Part shown: one piece after another, positions 11,906 through 24,789 of the stretch
Layout: every line of letters begins with the position of its first letter
Position numbering within the stretch: the stretch's first letter is position 1
Source of the DNA: Paraescarpia echinospica
Lineage: Eukaryota > Annelida > Polychaeta > Sabellida > Siboglinidae
Assembly (NCBI GenBank): GCA_020002185.1
Contig: CM034533.1
Location: forward strand, 69,906,052-69,970,051
Direction of reading: 5' to 3'
DNA: 64,000 nt
Program-made: the position numbers and the translations under genes
The notes under the pieces: generated by a model
Seen by the model: only the letters and a program-made list of their open reading frames with translations
The model's database searches: none
Told to the model about the DNA's origin: nothing

Positions 11906-13550
11906 CTGTCTACTGTGCTGATGCCAACGTCCAGTGATGAGCCATTCTGGAATGTCAAATGGAATCATCCGTCGCGCAGAATATTTCGTTCGGTACAAAA
12001 TGCGTGTGTTTTCCTGTACCCACGACAACCGATATGACTGGCATTTAAAATAACGTGGAAAACAATTATACAAAAGGAATGGCGCCACGCTGGTGCGTCC
12101 AATTTACATTTCGTGCACAAACGGCGTAATTATATTGCGATATTTTAGAATAGGCCCACTCGGGAATATTCATTTGCGGATCAGCTTCAAAACAAAAATG
12201 TTTTTACGTAAAGGCCAGCATTGTAAATGAATGTAAACTAGTCTGTTGCTTCTCCAAGGTAAACTAATTGTCATTCACTTACAAACATATACATATATAC
12301 ATATATATATATAATGCAAATTGTTAGACAGAAGCCATGAACTTAATAAAACTGATCACGATTTACACATTCTAACTACGGCTCAAAAGTCGCCAACATG
12401 TAACGAGTAGAGGCTAACATTAGGTGGCTGTGTGATATTGACAAGTCAAGTTTCTCACAGAATGTCTTCTGCCACTAGCTCCATACAAGAAGGAGTCCAC
12501 ATCATTCGGTAGCTTCTTCTGCTTGACGCACTATTACTCTTCATCTCCCTCGGTCTTCTGCGATGGTCTTCTGCGATGATCTTCCATTTTGGCCTTTTGT
12601 ACCTGTCCCCCAAGATCTCGTTTCAGCTATCATTCCACCTCCGTTTTGGTCTTCTTCTTTTATATCACCCTTCTCTGTTTCCTTCCTCTTTCTATTACAC
12701 TTTTTTCACCAATCCTCTGCACATGACCATCTTAGTCTGTTGTCAACGACTTTCATTTGTACGAGTTTTTGGTCATTTATATTCTTACAATTCATATGCC
12801 TTCCGTCTTCTCGGGTTACTTTGCATATTTTTTGGGCCCAGTTGTTTTCTCCTACCTATTTAGCTCCTCCTGTCTCTACGTCAGTGTCAATGTTACCAAT
12901 CCTAATACAAAGTCTAGTACCACGCAGGCTTCCGACACTTTTCCCTTTAGTCGTGTCTTCACCGTTTTGCCTCACATGATCCCTACAGAACGAGATGCAC
13001 ATAAATATATACATATCCTGATGGTATTATCGGAAAGTTACATTCCCAGTGCAGATATGGAAGTTACACTAGAAGAATACAAAGAACGCTTCCACCGCCG
13101 TTTCTCTTTACTTCCACTGTGGCCTGTTGTGCCACAACCGATAAGTCCGTTCATCTTAAATAAGACTTCAGCCACCTATGGCGTGTAGGATCACGTAAGT
13201 TCACCGGTGAGGCACCTTCTTACTCTTAGACAATCATTTCTATTACACAAGATTGCAGTGCTTCTCAGAAATGACTTTACATCTTTGTTCTTTGTAGTAT
13301 CACAATAATACTTAATACGGTTATTTGTGTTGTTTGATGTCCAGCCACATGTGTTGAGGTACATCGACATATACCAGAACATAGCGGCCACACGTCGATA
13401 AGCAGGTGTCATCTGGAGCTTGCTGTGTTGCATGGATAGTAATATTGTTAAATGTTGTGCACTGGCATTAACTAAACTATTGTTAGAAGTAATCCAGTGT
13501 TCGATAATTTAGTGTCATAGTAAACATGTCTCTGCCTATCTATGTCTCTC
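11906..13550. other. Intergenic DNA, pyrimidine-rich section, no gene recognised
   Basis: The 12,560-13,190 section is pyrimidine-rich on the plus strand, which alone explains the three overlapping 95-143-codon ORFs seen there. Their translations are F/L/S/P-biased and carry no domain. A TATATACA run lies near 12,287-12,312. Confidence 0.5.
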
Positions 13551-13800
13551 TCTGTCTGTGTCTGTGTCTGTGTCTGTGTCTGTGTCTGTGTCTGTGTCTG
13601 TGTCTGTGTCTGTCTCCCTCCCTCCCTCCCTCCCTCCCTCCCTCCCTCCCTCCCTCCCTCCCTCCCTCCCTCCCTCCCTCCCTCCCTCCCTCCTCCCTCC
13701 CTCCCTCCCTCCGTCCCTCCCTCCTCCCTCCCTCCTCTCCTTCCCTTCCTCCCTCCCTCCCTCCCTCCCGCACATACACACACACGCACGCGCGCACACA
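13551..13800. repeat. TGTGTC and CCCT microsatellites
   Basis: A (CTGTGT)n tract at about 13,551-13,612 passes directly into a (CCCT)n tract at 13,613-13,770, then a CA-rich stretch. All six frames are open here only because of the repeat structure. Confidence 0.95.
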
Positions 13801-14385
13801 CACACACGTTTCATCGCGCCGTGTGTGCCCGGCTTGTGTGAAATGATACAAAATGTCAGCTGCGTCGTGTTTGTGTGACACGCTTGATCAAGCAGTCGCT
13901 CCCGACACAAATGCCAGAAGAGGATGACGTTCGCAATAAAGGCTCTCTTCAAAGAAACTCCACTGTGACGACAACAGGTGTAATTAACTTAATTTCCCCA
14001 GAGTGAGAACTTCATCGGCGCTTTTGAGCGGACCATTTTACCGGAGACACTAGATTGACTCAAACAAGTGACAATCGACCAGCTCTCCACATCCACGAAC
14101 GATGCATATCGTTGCTAGGTAATTCAGACGGAACGACATGCGACGTAAACGTCAACGGATGCCAACAACAACACGTTTGATGAGATGGTGCAATCGACTA
14201 ATTGACACGCACTGCATTATAGACTTGTTGTGTTGCGTTTTGTTTAAGTCCGCGGAAATGTGATCAGTTATCAAGTATTAATAATGAGCCGCGTAATGCA
14301 CAAACACCATATGTCTGCCCCCCAGAGAAATTCCAGGGGGCATCTGCCTCCCCTGTTCCCGCGCCTATGACGACAGACCATTGCC
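13801..14385. other. Intergenic DNA, no gene recognised
   Basis: Non-repetitive sequence between the CCCT tract and the dead transposase. The part nearest 14,385 probably belongs to the 3' flank of that transposon. Nothing else recognised. Confidence 0.4.
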
Positions 14386-15720
14386 TCATGCGACTTTACG
14401 ATTCGTGGGGTCAGTGGTAGGTGAATCTATGTCTGTTACCGAGTGATGTTCTGTGGAAACTGTAGCAGGCAGAACGTTGTCACTTGCGATGTCGTTTTCT
14501 ACGAGATCAAGAGAGGACGGACTACTGGTATTTGCAGAACTAGAGTTAAGTAAATATATGGTCTGTTTTTGCCGCAAAATCTGCGTTATAAAAACAAGGC
14601 TAGTTGTTGGGAAGATTCTAGTGATGGCGTATCTTTTGATAGCTGTTCGCATTATTGCTGACGTCTCGTATGCCGTTCCAACAAGTTCTCCCATCTAGAT
14701 ATGACTTTTCTAAGCCATATGTATTGGAATTGTTCAAAATATGTGCTTAGTGGCAGCATGGAGGAGTTAATGCGACGTGTGCGGTGGAGTCGTGAGCGCC
14801 ATAATACCCGTCTCCCAGCATATCAGCATTGCTCCAACGCTCTTTGTGTGCGCCTTGTGCCCATCTAGGATGAGCAGAACTGGATCCTCCTTTGATGGCT
14901 TCACACATGCGATGACATGATTCAGCCACTTAACAAACAGGTGTGTTTGCATCCATCCGGATGGGTGGTACAGAGATTTACATCCGTGAGGCAGGCCGTT
15001 CTCTAGTTGCTGGTTGCTTCGTTGCCTTGGGAAAATGACACCTGGTGGTACATAATGTCCCGCAGCACTGACGCACATCAATCATGTCACAAGTGTCCTT
15101 CGTTCTGCAGAGGTCAGCTGTCCCACCTGTATTTTGCCCTTCTTAGCAAGCACGTTTCCTTGTTTCGTTGCAGCCGTGCAAAACGCCGTTTTATGGACAT
15201 TATACATACTAGACGGACCAAGTTTTTATTTGTCAATAACGGCCTGTAAATTGTCAAAAAGGCGGCGACGATTACACGGTTGAAACCTGTTGCCCGTGCG
15301 GCACTGGTAGGCTGTGGAGGCGTTATCTGGGAATGCCTTTTCCTGAATGCTGCTACCCATCCTTCACCAGCCAGTTCACTTTCCATATTAAAAGAGCAAA
15401 CTGCAACGCTAATCGTCTCACGTCAGTTATCGACAATCTAAACATCCTCGATTCAAGTTCAAGAATATGGTCACACAGTTATTGTTCCTCTTCCTCAGAA
15501 AACACGGGTTTGTGGTGTCAAAGGCCAATTCTTGATGCACCTCTTACAGATTTCGAAGTCGCCCATTTCATCCTTCGTCTGTGGGTTGTTCTTGGTACGT
15601 TGAAGGTAGCCGCTGCTGTTTTCACGTTGCTATCTGATCTAACCTCACCGATGGCTTTTGCCATAGGCACATCGCTCACGCGCTTGCTGCGTACTTGTTC
15701 GTTTATAAGGTCTCACCATT
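14386..15720 (-). pseudogene. pogo/Tigger-type (DDE_1) transposase pseudogene
   Basis: The minus strand carries broken segments in the order of a pogo-superfamily transposase. Near 15,717 a basic start (MVRPYKRTSTQQ) resembles the helix-turn-helix lead-in. At 15,386-15,250 there is ELAGEGWVAAFRKRHSQ, the usual GWxxxFxKR end of the CENP-B-like DNA-binding region. At 15,081-14,767 comes the catalytic core, including CVSAAGHYVPPGVIFPR, SGWM, the second-aspartate motif LLILDGHKAH and a PPHTSH. At 14,694-14,600 a C-terminal part has a run of alanines/isoleucines and RIFP. Several frameshifts and stops separate these pieces, so it is inactive. The product would have cut and pasted its own element in the nucleus. 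No terminal repeats were located. Confidence 0.8.
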
Positions 15721-16770
15721 AAAAACAGCAATAACGTACATACATACGGTGTTCAGTGTATACAGAATATAATAGTCATGTGCAGAGCAAAATAAATTAA
15801 TGGGAGGGCATGGTGCGGGGCATAATGTTATTACTTAAGCGATAACATCCGCAATCTAATTTCGACCATAAATCTTTAAATTTACTAAATGTCCACTTTA
15901 ATATAAAGTTATAATTATTATTGTGTATGATTAGACATCAAATATACTAAATAATAACACTCCATTAGCTATGAATGAAATTTTATATCACAAATACTGC
16001 AAATTCCGTCAAACGTAATGGAAAGGGGTTATAAAGGTGATGTATGAGGTATTTCCTGTCCCCCCCCCCCCCCCCCCGTATCCATTTCTGATGTCCACTT
16101 TTGCGTATTTTTTAAGTACTCACTTCTCCATGTAACGCAAAAAGCACAGGGCTAAGTTAACACAAATATGCCCACTTTGCCCCGCATGTCCAATATGCCC
16201 CATCCACGTCGCCCCCATATTCGCAGTCGTAACAAATATGGGCCATTCCCATGCGCTATTCCGAGAACATTGTTCATAACTTAGTCTTACCTACACATAC
16301 ATCTAGCAGATTACACGCTTAAAAACGTTTCCAATATTTCTGACATATACGACTAGGAAAAGCGTTCAAAATACAAAAAAATCGCTCGAAAATACACTAA
16401 AAGCAACTTACGCCAGAACGTAACAATGACAACTGATTTGGCACGTGAATGTGATGCAGGCAAGTGGTAGTGATACCAACTAATGTTTTTTTTTTATCAC
16501 ATCAACGTTAGTTGATGCAAGTCTGATGCAATTGGTCTGAGCTTAAAATGTTACTGTCAATTTTGCCCCCAGTGGGCGCTTTGCCCCGATCTCCCCTACT
16601 TCCCTCTAAAAGTACGTTCGTTTTGAGAAAGACACCCTGTCTGTTACGGACACATCAATTGTTTTCACTCGTCGCATATATCTGTGTTGATTCGTAATTC
16701 GCTGGTATGATAAAGGTATGGAAAGTAACAACCACTGTCGATGTTTAGACCTATATATTTTATTACGAGT
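15721..16770. other. AT-rich intergenic DNA with GCCCC motifs
   Basis: No gene. There is a C-run at about 16,061-16,078. TTGCCCC-type motifs recur near 16,175-16,215 and 16,560-16,590. Similar GCCCC or GGGGCAAA patches are seen near 20,824-20,860 and 24,500-24,720, suggesting one dispersed, decayed repeat. Confidence 0.4.
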
Positions 16771-16965
16771 AACGAGTGATAAGGGAAGAGCGGGTGATAA
16801 GGGAAGAGCGGGTGATAAGGGAAGAGCGGGTGATAAGGGAAGAGAGGGTGATAAGGGAAGAGCGGGTGATAAGGGAAGAGCGGGTGATAAGGGAAGAGAG
16901 GGTGATAAGGGAAGAGCGGGTGATAAGGGAAGAGCGGGTGATAAGGGAAGAGCGGGTGCGGTAGC
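16771..16965. repeat. 18-bp minisatellite (GTGATAAGGGAAGAGCGG)
   Basis: About eleven near-identical 18-bp units. Since 18 is a multiple of 3, three frames on each strand stay open and encode periodic peptides of six residues per unit. Two units have AGAGAGGG in place of AGAGCGGG. No start, domain or splice context suggests translation. Confidence 0.9.
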
Positions 16966-17486
16966 TGCGCGGATAGTCGCGCTGGGCCTTGGGTTTCTAA
17001 CCAACTGAAAAAGGTACTTAATAACAAGAAAAAGGCTTACTTTCAGGCAGACTTGGCTGGACGAAGAGAAGTTCAAAGGAGTGTCAGAAATTGGGAAAGC
17101 AAGAGAGAGCTCAAATGTTCAAAACAGTTGATATGAGAACAGTCGATGAAAACAAGTCATATGCTATTCTGATTTGTCATGTAAATTTTAGTGTTGGTTA
17201 TATTTATGGGGTGGCTCCTGTGCTAGCGATATTATATATCTTAATGGGAGTATCCCGACCTTATCTATTACTTGCGTTATTCGTTGTATATGTATCGTAT
17301 TTATAGGTCAAATAAATTGATTCTGAGTTCTGAGTTCTGAGTTCTGAGTTCTGCCATGGACTTTGTGAGGGTTAAGAACAAGCTCATGCCAGCGGCATGT
17401 CAGGAATTAGTTAGTATTTTCAGCAATGGAGGTGTTAGTTAGTTAGTTAATTAATTAAGTAAATGTCACTGCCTCTATTAATGTAG
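16966..17486. other. Intergenic DNA, no gene recognised
   Basis: Contains a short GAGTTCT(GA) repeat at about 17,322-17,352 and TTAGTTAG runs near 17,434-17,455. The 71-codon ORF at 17,091-17,306 is hydrophobic at its end but has no recognisable domain. Confidence 0.4.
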
Positions 17487-18445
17487 ATGTGTACCACGTT
17501 TCAGTGTTCAATGTTATGAGTTGGCAGACATATGGACATGTCTGCCAACACATCAGCGATTTTCCGGTCCTGCTATTTCCACCTACATCACATCAGCCAA
17601 ATCAACAAGTTCCTGCCAAGACAGACCAGGGAGAGAGTAGTCAACGCATTAGTGACATCAAGGCTCGACTATTGCAACTCCCTCCTGTACGGCACCATGG
17701 ACAAGAACTTTGTACGGTTACAGCGTGTCCAAAACTCTGCAGCCTGAATGATCGTGCGAGTGCCCAAATACGCTAGCATCACGCCAGTGCTCCAAGACCT
17801 ACATTGGCTGCCGGTACGAGAACGCGTTCGTTTCAAGGTCCTGGTATTCGTGCACCGAGCTGTCAACAAGTGTGGGCCCGTGTACCTGAGCGAGTTTGTC
17901 TGCCCCTACGTGCCCACCAGGTCCCTTCGGTCAGCGGGAAATCGTCAACTTGCGAGACCGCGAACAAAAGTTGCAAAGTTGGAGACGCGAGTTTTATGGC
18001 AGCAGCTCCGGACCTCTGGAACGATTTACCCACATCAATGCGTGAACTAAACAGTGAAGCAGCTTTTAAAAGCGCATTAAAAACACTCTATTTTAATCGA
18101 TATTTTAACTCCAGCAGCCGCCGCAGTCCCGGATCTGCGGAGTGATCTATTTGTTTTCAATGCATGTAATGAACACTGAGACTTTTAAGAGCACTTTTAA
18201 ACACTCTCTTTTAATAAATATTTTAACTGCTATAGTGACTTTTAGACTTGGCATTAAGCTTTTATCAATTATCTTTTGTTCATATGACATGATAATACTA
18301 ATATTTAAAGATACTTTTTTAAATATATTTTTTTTATTTAATTCATTACTTTTTGGATTTATTACTATTTTACATGTAAAGCGCCTTGAATAGTTTCTAA
18401 CTAGAGTTGACGCTATATAAGTATATTTATTTATTTATTTATTAT
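17487..18445 (+). mobile_element. 3' end of a CR1/jockey-like LINE (RT C-terminus)
   Basis: Plus-strand segments match the end of a non-LTR retrotransposon ORF2: the VTSRLDYCNSLLYG and LQRVQNSAA motifs at 17,640-17,745, then LQDLHWLPVRERVRFKVL at 17,790-17,845, then a frameshift to APDLWNDLPTSM at 18,005-18,040 and FKSALKTLYF. These are the conserved post-RT motifs of CR1/jockey-clade elements. An in-frame stop and at least two frameshifts are present. The segment ends with GCGCCTTGAATAG...GACGCTATATAAG and a TTTA microsatellite (18,424-18,450), a normal LINE/SINE 3' tail. Only the 3' part is present, as with most 5'-truncated insertions. Confidence 0.85.
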
Positions 18446-19195
18446 TTATATTATTTGTCGAATTTCAAGTGATAATAATTCAATGTACTGCTTAAGTAAG
18501 TAATAGCAATTGTACCAATAACAGATGTGTATGTTCTAGATAAGCAAGTTTAAAATGTATACGTAGTTGACGTTTATGTGAAAGTTATATGTGAAACTGC
18601 CAGCAAACGTAATAATTTTTTTTGGATTTATGCAAATTTGATAAAGCATATGAGAGAGGAAGTAGAGTTTTGCAAACATACTGTAACCTTCCGAAACACA
18701 AATAAATATTGATTGAGTGTTACTATATGGTAGAAATGGAATTATGACATTATTTGACTTTTGACCTTCATCTGACCTTGATCTTGGCCTTCAGAACCGG
18801 GCAGCCCCCTCTCAAAAGTTGTATATGGTCATAAAGTATACGTGTGCAAAATATTTTGTTTGGGGCCTCTATGGAAATTGCTCTGATAAAAAGAAAACGA
18901 TATATATGTTTTTGCTCATTTGGCGGCCATTTTGAATTTATACAAATTAATAAATCATCCTGTGGAAAGAAATGATTCAATAGATAAAGCAGCCTTTGAA
19001 AACTTTTTAAAATATTATTTAAGTTTCGAGATATTGGACAATTGGTAGAAATGGGATTATAACATTATCAATATTTGACCTTGACCTGACCTTGACCTTT
19101 AAAATCGGGCAGCCCTCTCTCAAAACATTTGTACCGTCCTAAGGTACAACTGTGCCAAATGTAGTGCTTTGTTCCAGCGTGTCACGATCATTCCC
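18446..19195. other. Intergenic DNA with a duplicated TTGACCTTGACCTGACC segment
   Basis: Two diverged direct copies (about 18,725-18,990 and 19,045-19,175) share a TGACCTTGACC lead, a CGGGCAGCCC...CTCTCAAAA segment and a following GTGCAAA/GTGCCAAA. It is a dispersed repeat present twice in tandem. No gene. Confidence 0.6.
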
Positions 19196-20650
19196 CTAAG
19201 CGCCTCCACTAAATAGGTGTCTTTCATAACCAAGATCTTTCAGTTCAGGAATCAGCTTAGTTGCTCTTCGTTGCACTCTTTCTAGCTTATCTATGTCTTT
19301 CTTACGATATGGCCTCCATGCTTGTATACAATATTCCAAATGTGGCCTAACTATTGCTTTGTACAGTGGTACAATTAGCTGTTTCTCCTTATATGTGATA
19401 GTTCTCCCAATTAGCCCTAGTATTTGGTTGAAGCAACAATTCCACATTGCTCCGAAACTTTCACGCCAGCACTAACTGTTACTCCTAAGTCCTTTTCTTT
19501 TACAGTTTTACTTAATATAGTATTCCCCATTATGTATTCTTTGTTCACCAGTCCATGTCCTATGTGGATGCATTTACACTTCCCAAAATTGAATAACATT
19601 TGCCATTTTCAGACCATTTGACCAATTTGGCTAGATCATCTTGTAAAGTGTGTTTATCTGCATCTGCTTCAACTGTTCTGAACACTTTTGTATCGTCTGC
19701 GAATTTCAGTACTTTGCTTGATACATCATCATCCAAATCATTTATATATATCAAGAATAATATGTCTCGACACCGACCCCTGTGGCACTCCACTCAAACC
19801 TGGTTTCTAGTTTGAAATCTCCCCCTCTACTATTACTCTCTGTCTTCTGTCTGTCAACCAGGTTTGTATCCAACTGATCACACCATCCCCTATACCACGT
19901 GATTTAAGTCTAAGCAACAACTTTTGATGTGGCACTTTATCAAATACTTTCTGAAAATCTAAGTAGACAATACCCACTGGTGACCCATCGTCTGCCCACT
20001 TTGTAATTTCTTGCAAAAAACATAGCAGATTAGTTAGACAAGACCTAGCTTCCAGGAACCCATGTTGAGATTCATTTATTAATTTGTGTTGTACAAGGAA
20101 TTCCACCAGGTGGTCTCTAATAAGCGTTTCTAATAATTTCTATAAAACTGATGTTAAGCTCACTGGTCTGTAATTATCCGTCTTGCTCCTCGATCCCTTT
20201 TTAAATAATATAATGGTGTTATGTTTGCTTCTTTCCATTCTAGTGGAACGATTCCCTCTTTAAATGACAAGTTATAGAATATAGCAAGTGGTATACTGAT
20301 TTGGTCTACAATTTCCTTAAGCAGTTTTGGTGGTATCCCGTCAACTCCAGGTGATTTGTTTTCTTTCATCATCTAAATTTTCTTTGATATGATTTCAGAA
20401 ATAACAAACAACTGCCCTAAGTGATTTGATGCATCCCCTTAAAATGTATTAACTGGTAATGGCAATGAATTTATATCTTCTGTGGTAAACACTGAGCTGG
20501 AATACTCGTTCAGGGCCTCTGCCATTTGAAACCCATCCGATATTACGTTTCCTTGACTGTTTTCTAGTGGTCCCACCTTATCAAGAACCTTCTGTTTACT
20601 CCTTACATAAGCATAGAAACTCTTGCTATCATTGTTTTTATATCATTCGC
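19196..20650 (-). mobile_element. Decayed LINE reverse transcriptase (CR1/L2-like), minus strand
   Basis: Reading the minus strand from 20,640, consecutive but frame-broken blocks follow a non-LTR RT. They are an N-terminal ENSQGNVISDGFQMAEALN; KSPGVDGIPPKLLKE near 20,350 (RT block 0/1); QHGFLEARSC and VYLDFQKVFDKVPH near 20,060-19,940; the catalytic region with FADDTKVF near 19,700; GKCKCIHIG near 19,580; EKDLGV near 19,490; and YKAIVRPHLEYCIQAWRPY near 19,350, then RVQRRATKLIPEL. Stops and shifts separate the blocks, so the element is dead. It would have been the polymerase for target-primed reverse transcription. The endonuclease domain is missing. Confidence 0.85.
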
Positions 20651-20935
20651 CCATTTTTCTCAAACGTTCGTTTGGATTTTAGAATTTCGGTTGTAGTTAG
20701 GTTAAGGGCCTCTTTGTAGTTGCTAATTGGACAAATGTTTTATCGGTGTGTTGTAAATGTTGCGGGTGCATGTAAAAAACTGTAATATTGTCTAAATAGT
20801 AATGTTTTGAATACTGTACATATGGGGCAAAAATACCAAGTTGCAGTTGGGGCAAAACGCATTGGGTCGGGGGTACTCTAGCTGCCGTTGATATAACTAT
20901 AAAAGTGATTAAATGAGTTGCAAAGGTCTATTAGT
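20651..20935. other. Intergenic DNA, no gene recognised
   Basis: Probably the 5' remnant of the adjacent LINE plus unrelated AT-rich DNA. It has a GGGGCAAA motif near 20,824 and 20,848. Confidence 0.35.
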
Positions 20936-21118
20936 GCAAACGAGTATATAATAAACATGTTAAGTCAAACGAGTATATAATAAACATGTTAAGTCAAACG
21001 AGTATATAATAAACATGTTAAGTCAAACGTGTATATAATAAACATATTAAGTCAAACGAGTATATAATTAAAATGTTAAGTCAAACGAGTGTATAATTAA
21101 CATGTTAAGTCAAACGCA
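20936..21118. repeat. 29-bp minisatellite
   Basis: Six copies of a 29-bp unit containing CAAACGAGTATATAATAAAC and ATGTTAAGT, starting at about 20,941, 20,970, 20,999 and so on, with one or two substitutions each. Confidence 0.9.
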
Positions 21119-24100
21119 GCCACCACCGATACATATAAATGAGATATCAAATGAAAGACTGATATATGATTGTTCTTGGGGAAAGCAATAATTAGTTTTA
21201 TCTACATAATGTCTAGGCCTACGAAGCTGTAGGTGACCACACCCAAATTGCGTACGAGAATATAATTTCCGTTTATGTGGCAAGATCACAGATGCAACTA
21301 CTGGTCAGTGTGACACATTGTTTACAAAGTAGTCTTATTCCGCTAACTTTTGGAACCAACGGAAGGGGTAGTAAAGACAAAAAACGCGAAGACGTGAAAA
21401 TGTACACACCGTTCGTTCACCTATTTGACAGCATACACATCGAAACATCAATTGCCATGTTACCAATAATTATTGCACTGTTCTTATATTATTGTTTCAC
21501 TAATACGAAGTGCCTATCAGTAATAACAGTAATAGTTACGACTAGCTACCGCAGAACAGTGACGTCAGTGTTGTATGCTACGGCACAACTTTTTGCGATT
21601 CATTCTCAAGTCGGTACGAACACAAATATTCAACGTATGTACAAATGAGCTTATATTTCGTGTACAACTATTTACTATTGTGGAAACGTAGTTATATAAT
21701 ATAATATATCAATCTATTAGAAATACATACATGGCAAGAATGACAACTTGTTTGTATTTAAACAGCTTATGCCAGAATAGTGACTGCATTAATATTTTGC
21801 GTTTTATCTCCCTAAGTAGGCACTAGTCTTTAGAACAACTTGGTTGCATAGCTTGCTAGTTATTATATCTTATCCCACGATAACGGTCTTTTATCTAACG
21901 AATGCTACATACTATGTAACAAATGCGTTATTGTTATTGCAAGCGTGATTTTTATAGTTGTTCAATGTATGTTGACCAGTAGATCATGACTTTCACAAAG
22001 TGGTCTTGAATCGTACAACTTGGTGGTAAAACGACTGATAGTGTTAAACCATTTGATGACAAGTCGTGGGGGAATATACATATAGCAACAATATAAGACA
22101 GGTTATACAAGACGTTCAAGTATTTTGTCATAAAACTATCCGATCAGTATGATTTAAACTTGAGCTACCATATACAGTCACTCAACAGAAAGGTTAGGAG
22201 AATGGTCTTCTTAGTACTACTAAACCAAACTTATGGTTTTTTATAGAGGTCCCCCAAACCAGCTCTATCGGCGTGTTTTCAGACGAATGTGTAAATTGTA
22301 AGACTGCATCTAAATCTGCTGGAAAGCCAAGCGCGAATAAATGGGTAGCTGTGAGGTAGAACAAACAAGGGACATCATCAGGCAAGCAGTAGAGTTATTA
22401 CACTATGAAGTTATGCTTTCACGAATAGCAGGATTAGCCAGTAAAGCAAATGAAGTTAAATATCACATTCACGCAGAGGAGAATACATTAAAAGATCACT
22501 AGCAGTAACCAAAACTAACATGTAAAGCAGTTACACACTGCAGCATTTGAAGCCTAACACCGGATACACATCACATTGATTGAAAACCAAGAGTCTGAAC
22601 TGCTTACCCCTCTGCACAACCGATATATGGAAAACATGGCAACGGTTGAATCTACATATCCAGTCCAAACGTTGTGTGAGAGCATTTAGAAACAATATCC
22701 TACTCAGTTGAAAAAATTCAACTGTAGCAACAAGCAGGGACTGATCGTATATAACGCAACTCTAAGAGAGGAACGTGTCGTAAGACGGGCTACCTTCGCT
22801 GATATATCGGCAGAAGAGGCAGCATTTCATCGCAGATCATTATCATGTTACTGAAGAGTTCAAAGCAAGACATACCACATGCTATGACAGCAGTAGCTTT
22901 GACACGCGCACGAAAGACTCCACCAGAGCTGATGGATTCCCTCAGTGTTATGCACCGGTTGCAGTGAGTCTTCTTCTAACGATCGAACTGAAGGACTTGT
23001 AAGTAAAGTCAACGTCAGATGATGTCGTGTTCGCAACTACAAGGGTTCGAACAAAAGCGCCCATGCACCTATGTATGGGATTTAAATCAGGATTATGACA
23101 GGTAGTAGAACATTACTGGAAGTCATCAATCGCTTCGGCTATTCCACCAGGTATAAATAGTGTAGTAGAAACGGTTGACACTGACTTGGCCACACATGCA
23201 TCAGACATACACTGTACTACGGCAGATGTTTTACACTAAGTCGCGGGTATGTGAGAATTAGCATGGGATAACTACCATGAGAGTAACGAGACATTGTCGA
23301 CACTATTTCCGGCGGTGGTACTCCTCGTGATACTGTCCTCTTACCAACACATCGAAGACGAAACCTATTTTCAATCCAAAGATAATTATGAATAACAGAC
23401 ACCTGTTGATCCTCTCCCTGCGATTCTGCTTTCCAACATGTAAACTTCTAAAAGTTGATTTCCCTGTGAAATATACCACTTTGGTGCCTTATTGAACGAA
23501 ACCAAAGATCACAGTTTTCCATTATATTATAAAGTTCTTGATATATCAAGACCATTACAAATTACCAAAGTGGAGTACCTGAAATCAAAGATCACAATAA
23601 GTGTGCGACAATGTCCATGGCTCTTGGAGAAACAGGCACGATGCAATATTTGTAATATGCGTCTCATGCTTGGAGCACTTTCGACGGCGGTGTAAAACAG
23701 TCCATCAAAACAAATTGGACATTGTTGTCAGGACGTCTCTTGAAAAGTACGTGTACAGGTAACGTGACCGCTAAGACTTTGCAAATGGGAAGCTGCAAGC
23801 AGCAGCTTACAAAATAAACAAACAACGTGGGGAAGTCGATGGTTTGCTGCTTACTATTAGACGTGATGGAGTTATAGAAAAGGCTGAATAAATTTCAGTT
23901 ATTCCTGGGCAAGACGTTTGTGGTGAATGATGAACAGACAAAAGAGCAAAATACATTCTATTTCTTCAATATCTGCATGCTAAACTGTATGAGGACAATT
24001 ACCAAATATATTGGCCACGTGTATAAACTTGTGGAGCCAGAGCGACGAAGCAAATGACGTGGATATTTCTGGCGGACGAATCGCCGCTAGAGTCATCATT

Positions 24101-24780
24101 CCTTCGCCAACAGAATGTTCCTGTGCCGACATTTCCCAGTGAGTTTAGACAACCAGAAGAAAGATTCTCGCAGTAGCGTAGATGCATGTAACCTCAGGCG
24201 CAAAGAATGTCACGATGTAATATAATACAATGAAGACAAACTTCTACCGTTGGTCAGTATTTTAATCGTGCACAAGTCTAATTTCCCACATTGTGGGAAA
24301 CGCTCCTACGCCGGCACCAACAATCCACGTGGAGACGATTATTCTGTAGCAGCTAGTTCTTGAGATGAACTGCGCGTGTCTGTGCGGCTTCAGAATGACC
24401 ACCATCTTGGACAAGGCAACCCACGCTCGGCTGTGCATCGAAACGAAACCGAAAGAAGACGTGCATACAGGGCGTTTTTTAACGTACAAAGTGGGGGCCT
24501 CCCCCAGTCAGACAAACTTCCCCCAGTGTGCCCCATTCTTCCAAACCAGCCCCATGTAGGGCTTACTTTCTATTCGTTTATATGAAAAATTAATATAATA
24601 CATTATATTAAGCTTTCATATATGCCTAAGGGTTATGACCATAAGTATTAATGTATGCGTAAACTGCTCTTTTTGCCCATTAGAAGTGCCCTTTTAAGAC
24701 ATTGCCCCCAGTGAAAATTCAATAAAAAAAACGCACTGGTCTGGTCCAACTGTTCGAATTATCACATATCTCACCAAGGA
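21119..24780. other. AT-rich region without a recognisable gene
   Basis: No domain was recognised in any frame. The longest ORF (21,277-21,648 plus, 123 codons) has one hydrophobic segment (AMLPIIIALFLYYCF) and is otherwise featureless. The 22,400-24,200 part contains many short broken ORFs and could be an extensively decayed retroelement, but I could not match it to a family. A GCCCC-rich patch lies near 24,490-24,560. Confidence 0.4.
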
Positions 24781-24789
24781 ACGATGCGT

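Noticed and set aside
12563..13188. Overlapping plus-strand ORFs of 95-143 codons
   Set aside because: Pyrimidine-biased DNA depleted of stops on one strand; no domain, no splice structure.
16776..16964. Repetitive peptide encoded by the 18-bp minisatellite
   Set aside because: Open in several frames because the unit is a multiple of three; no evidence of expression or conserved flanks.
22400..24780. Possible BEL/Pao or other retroelement
   Set aside because: Several short frames look vaguely retroelement-like, but I could not identify a single catalytic motif.
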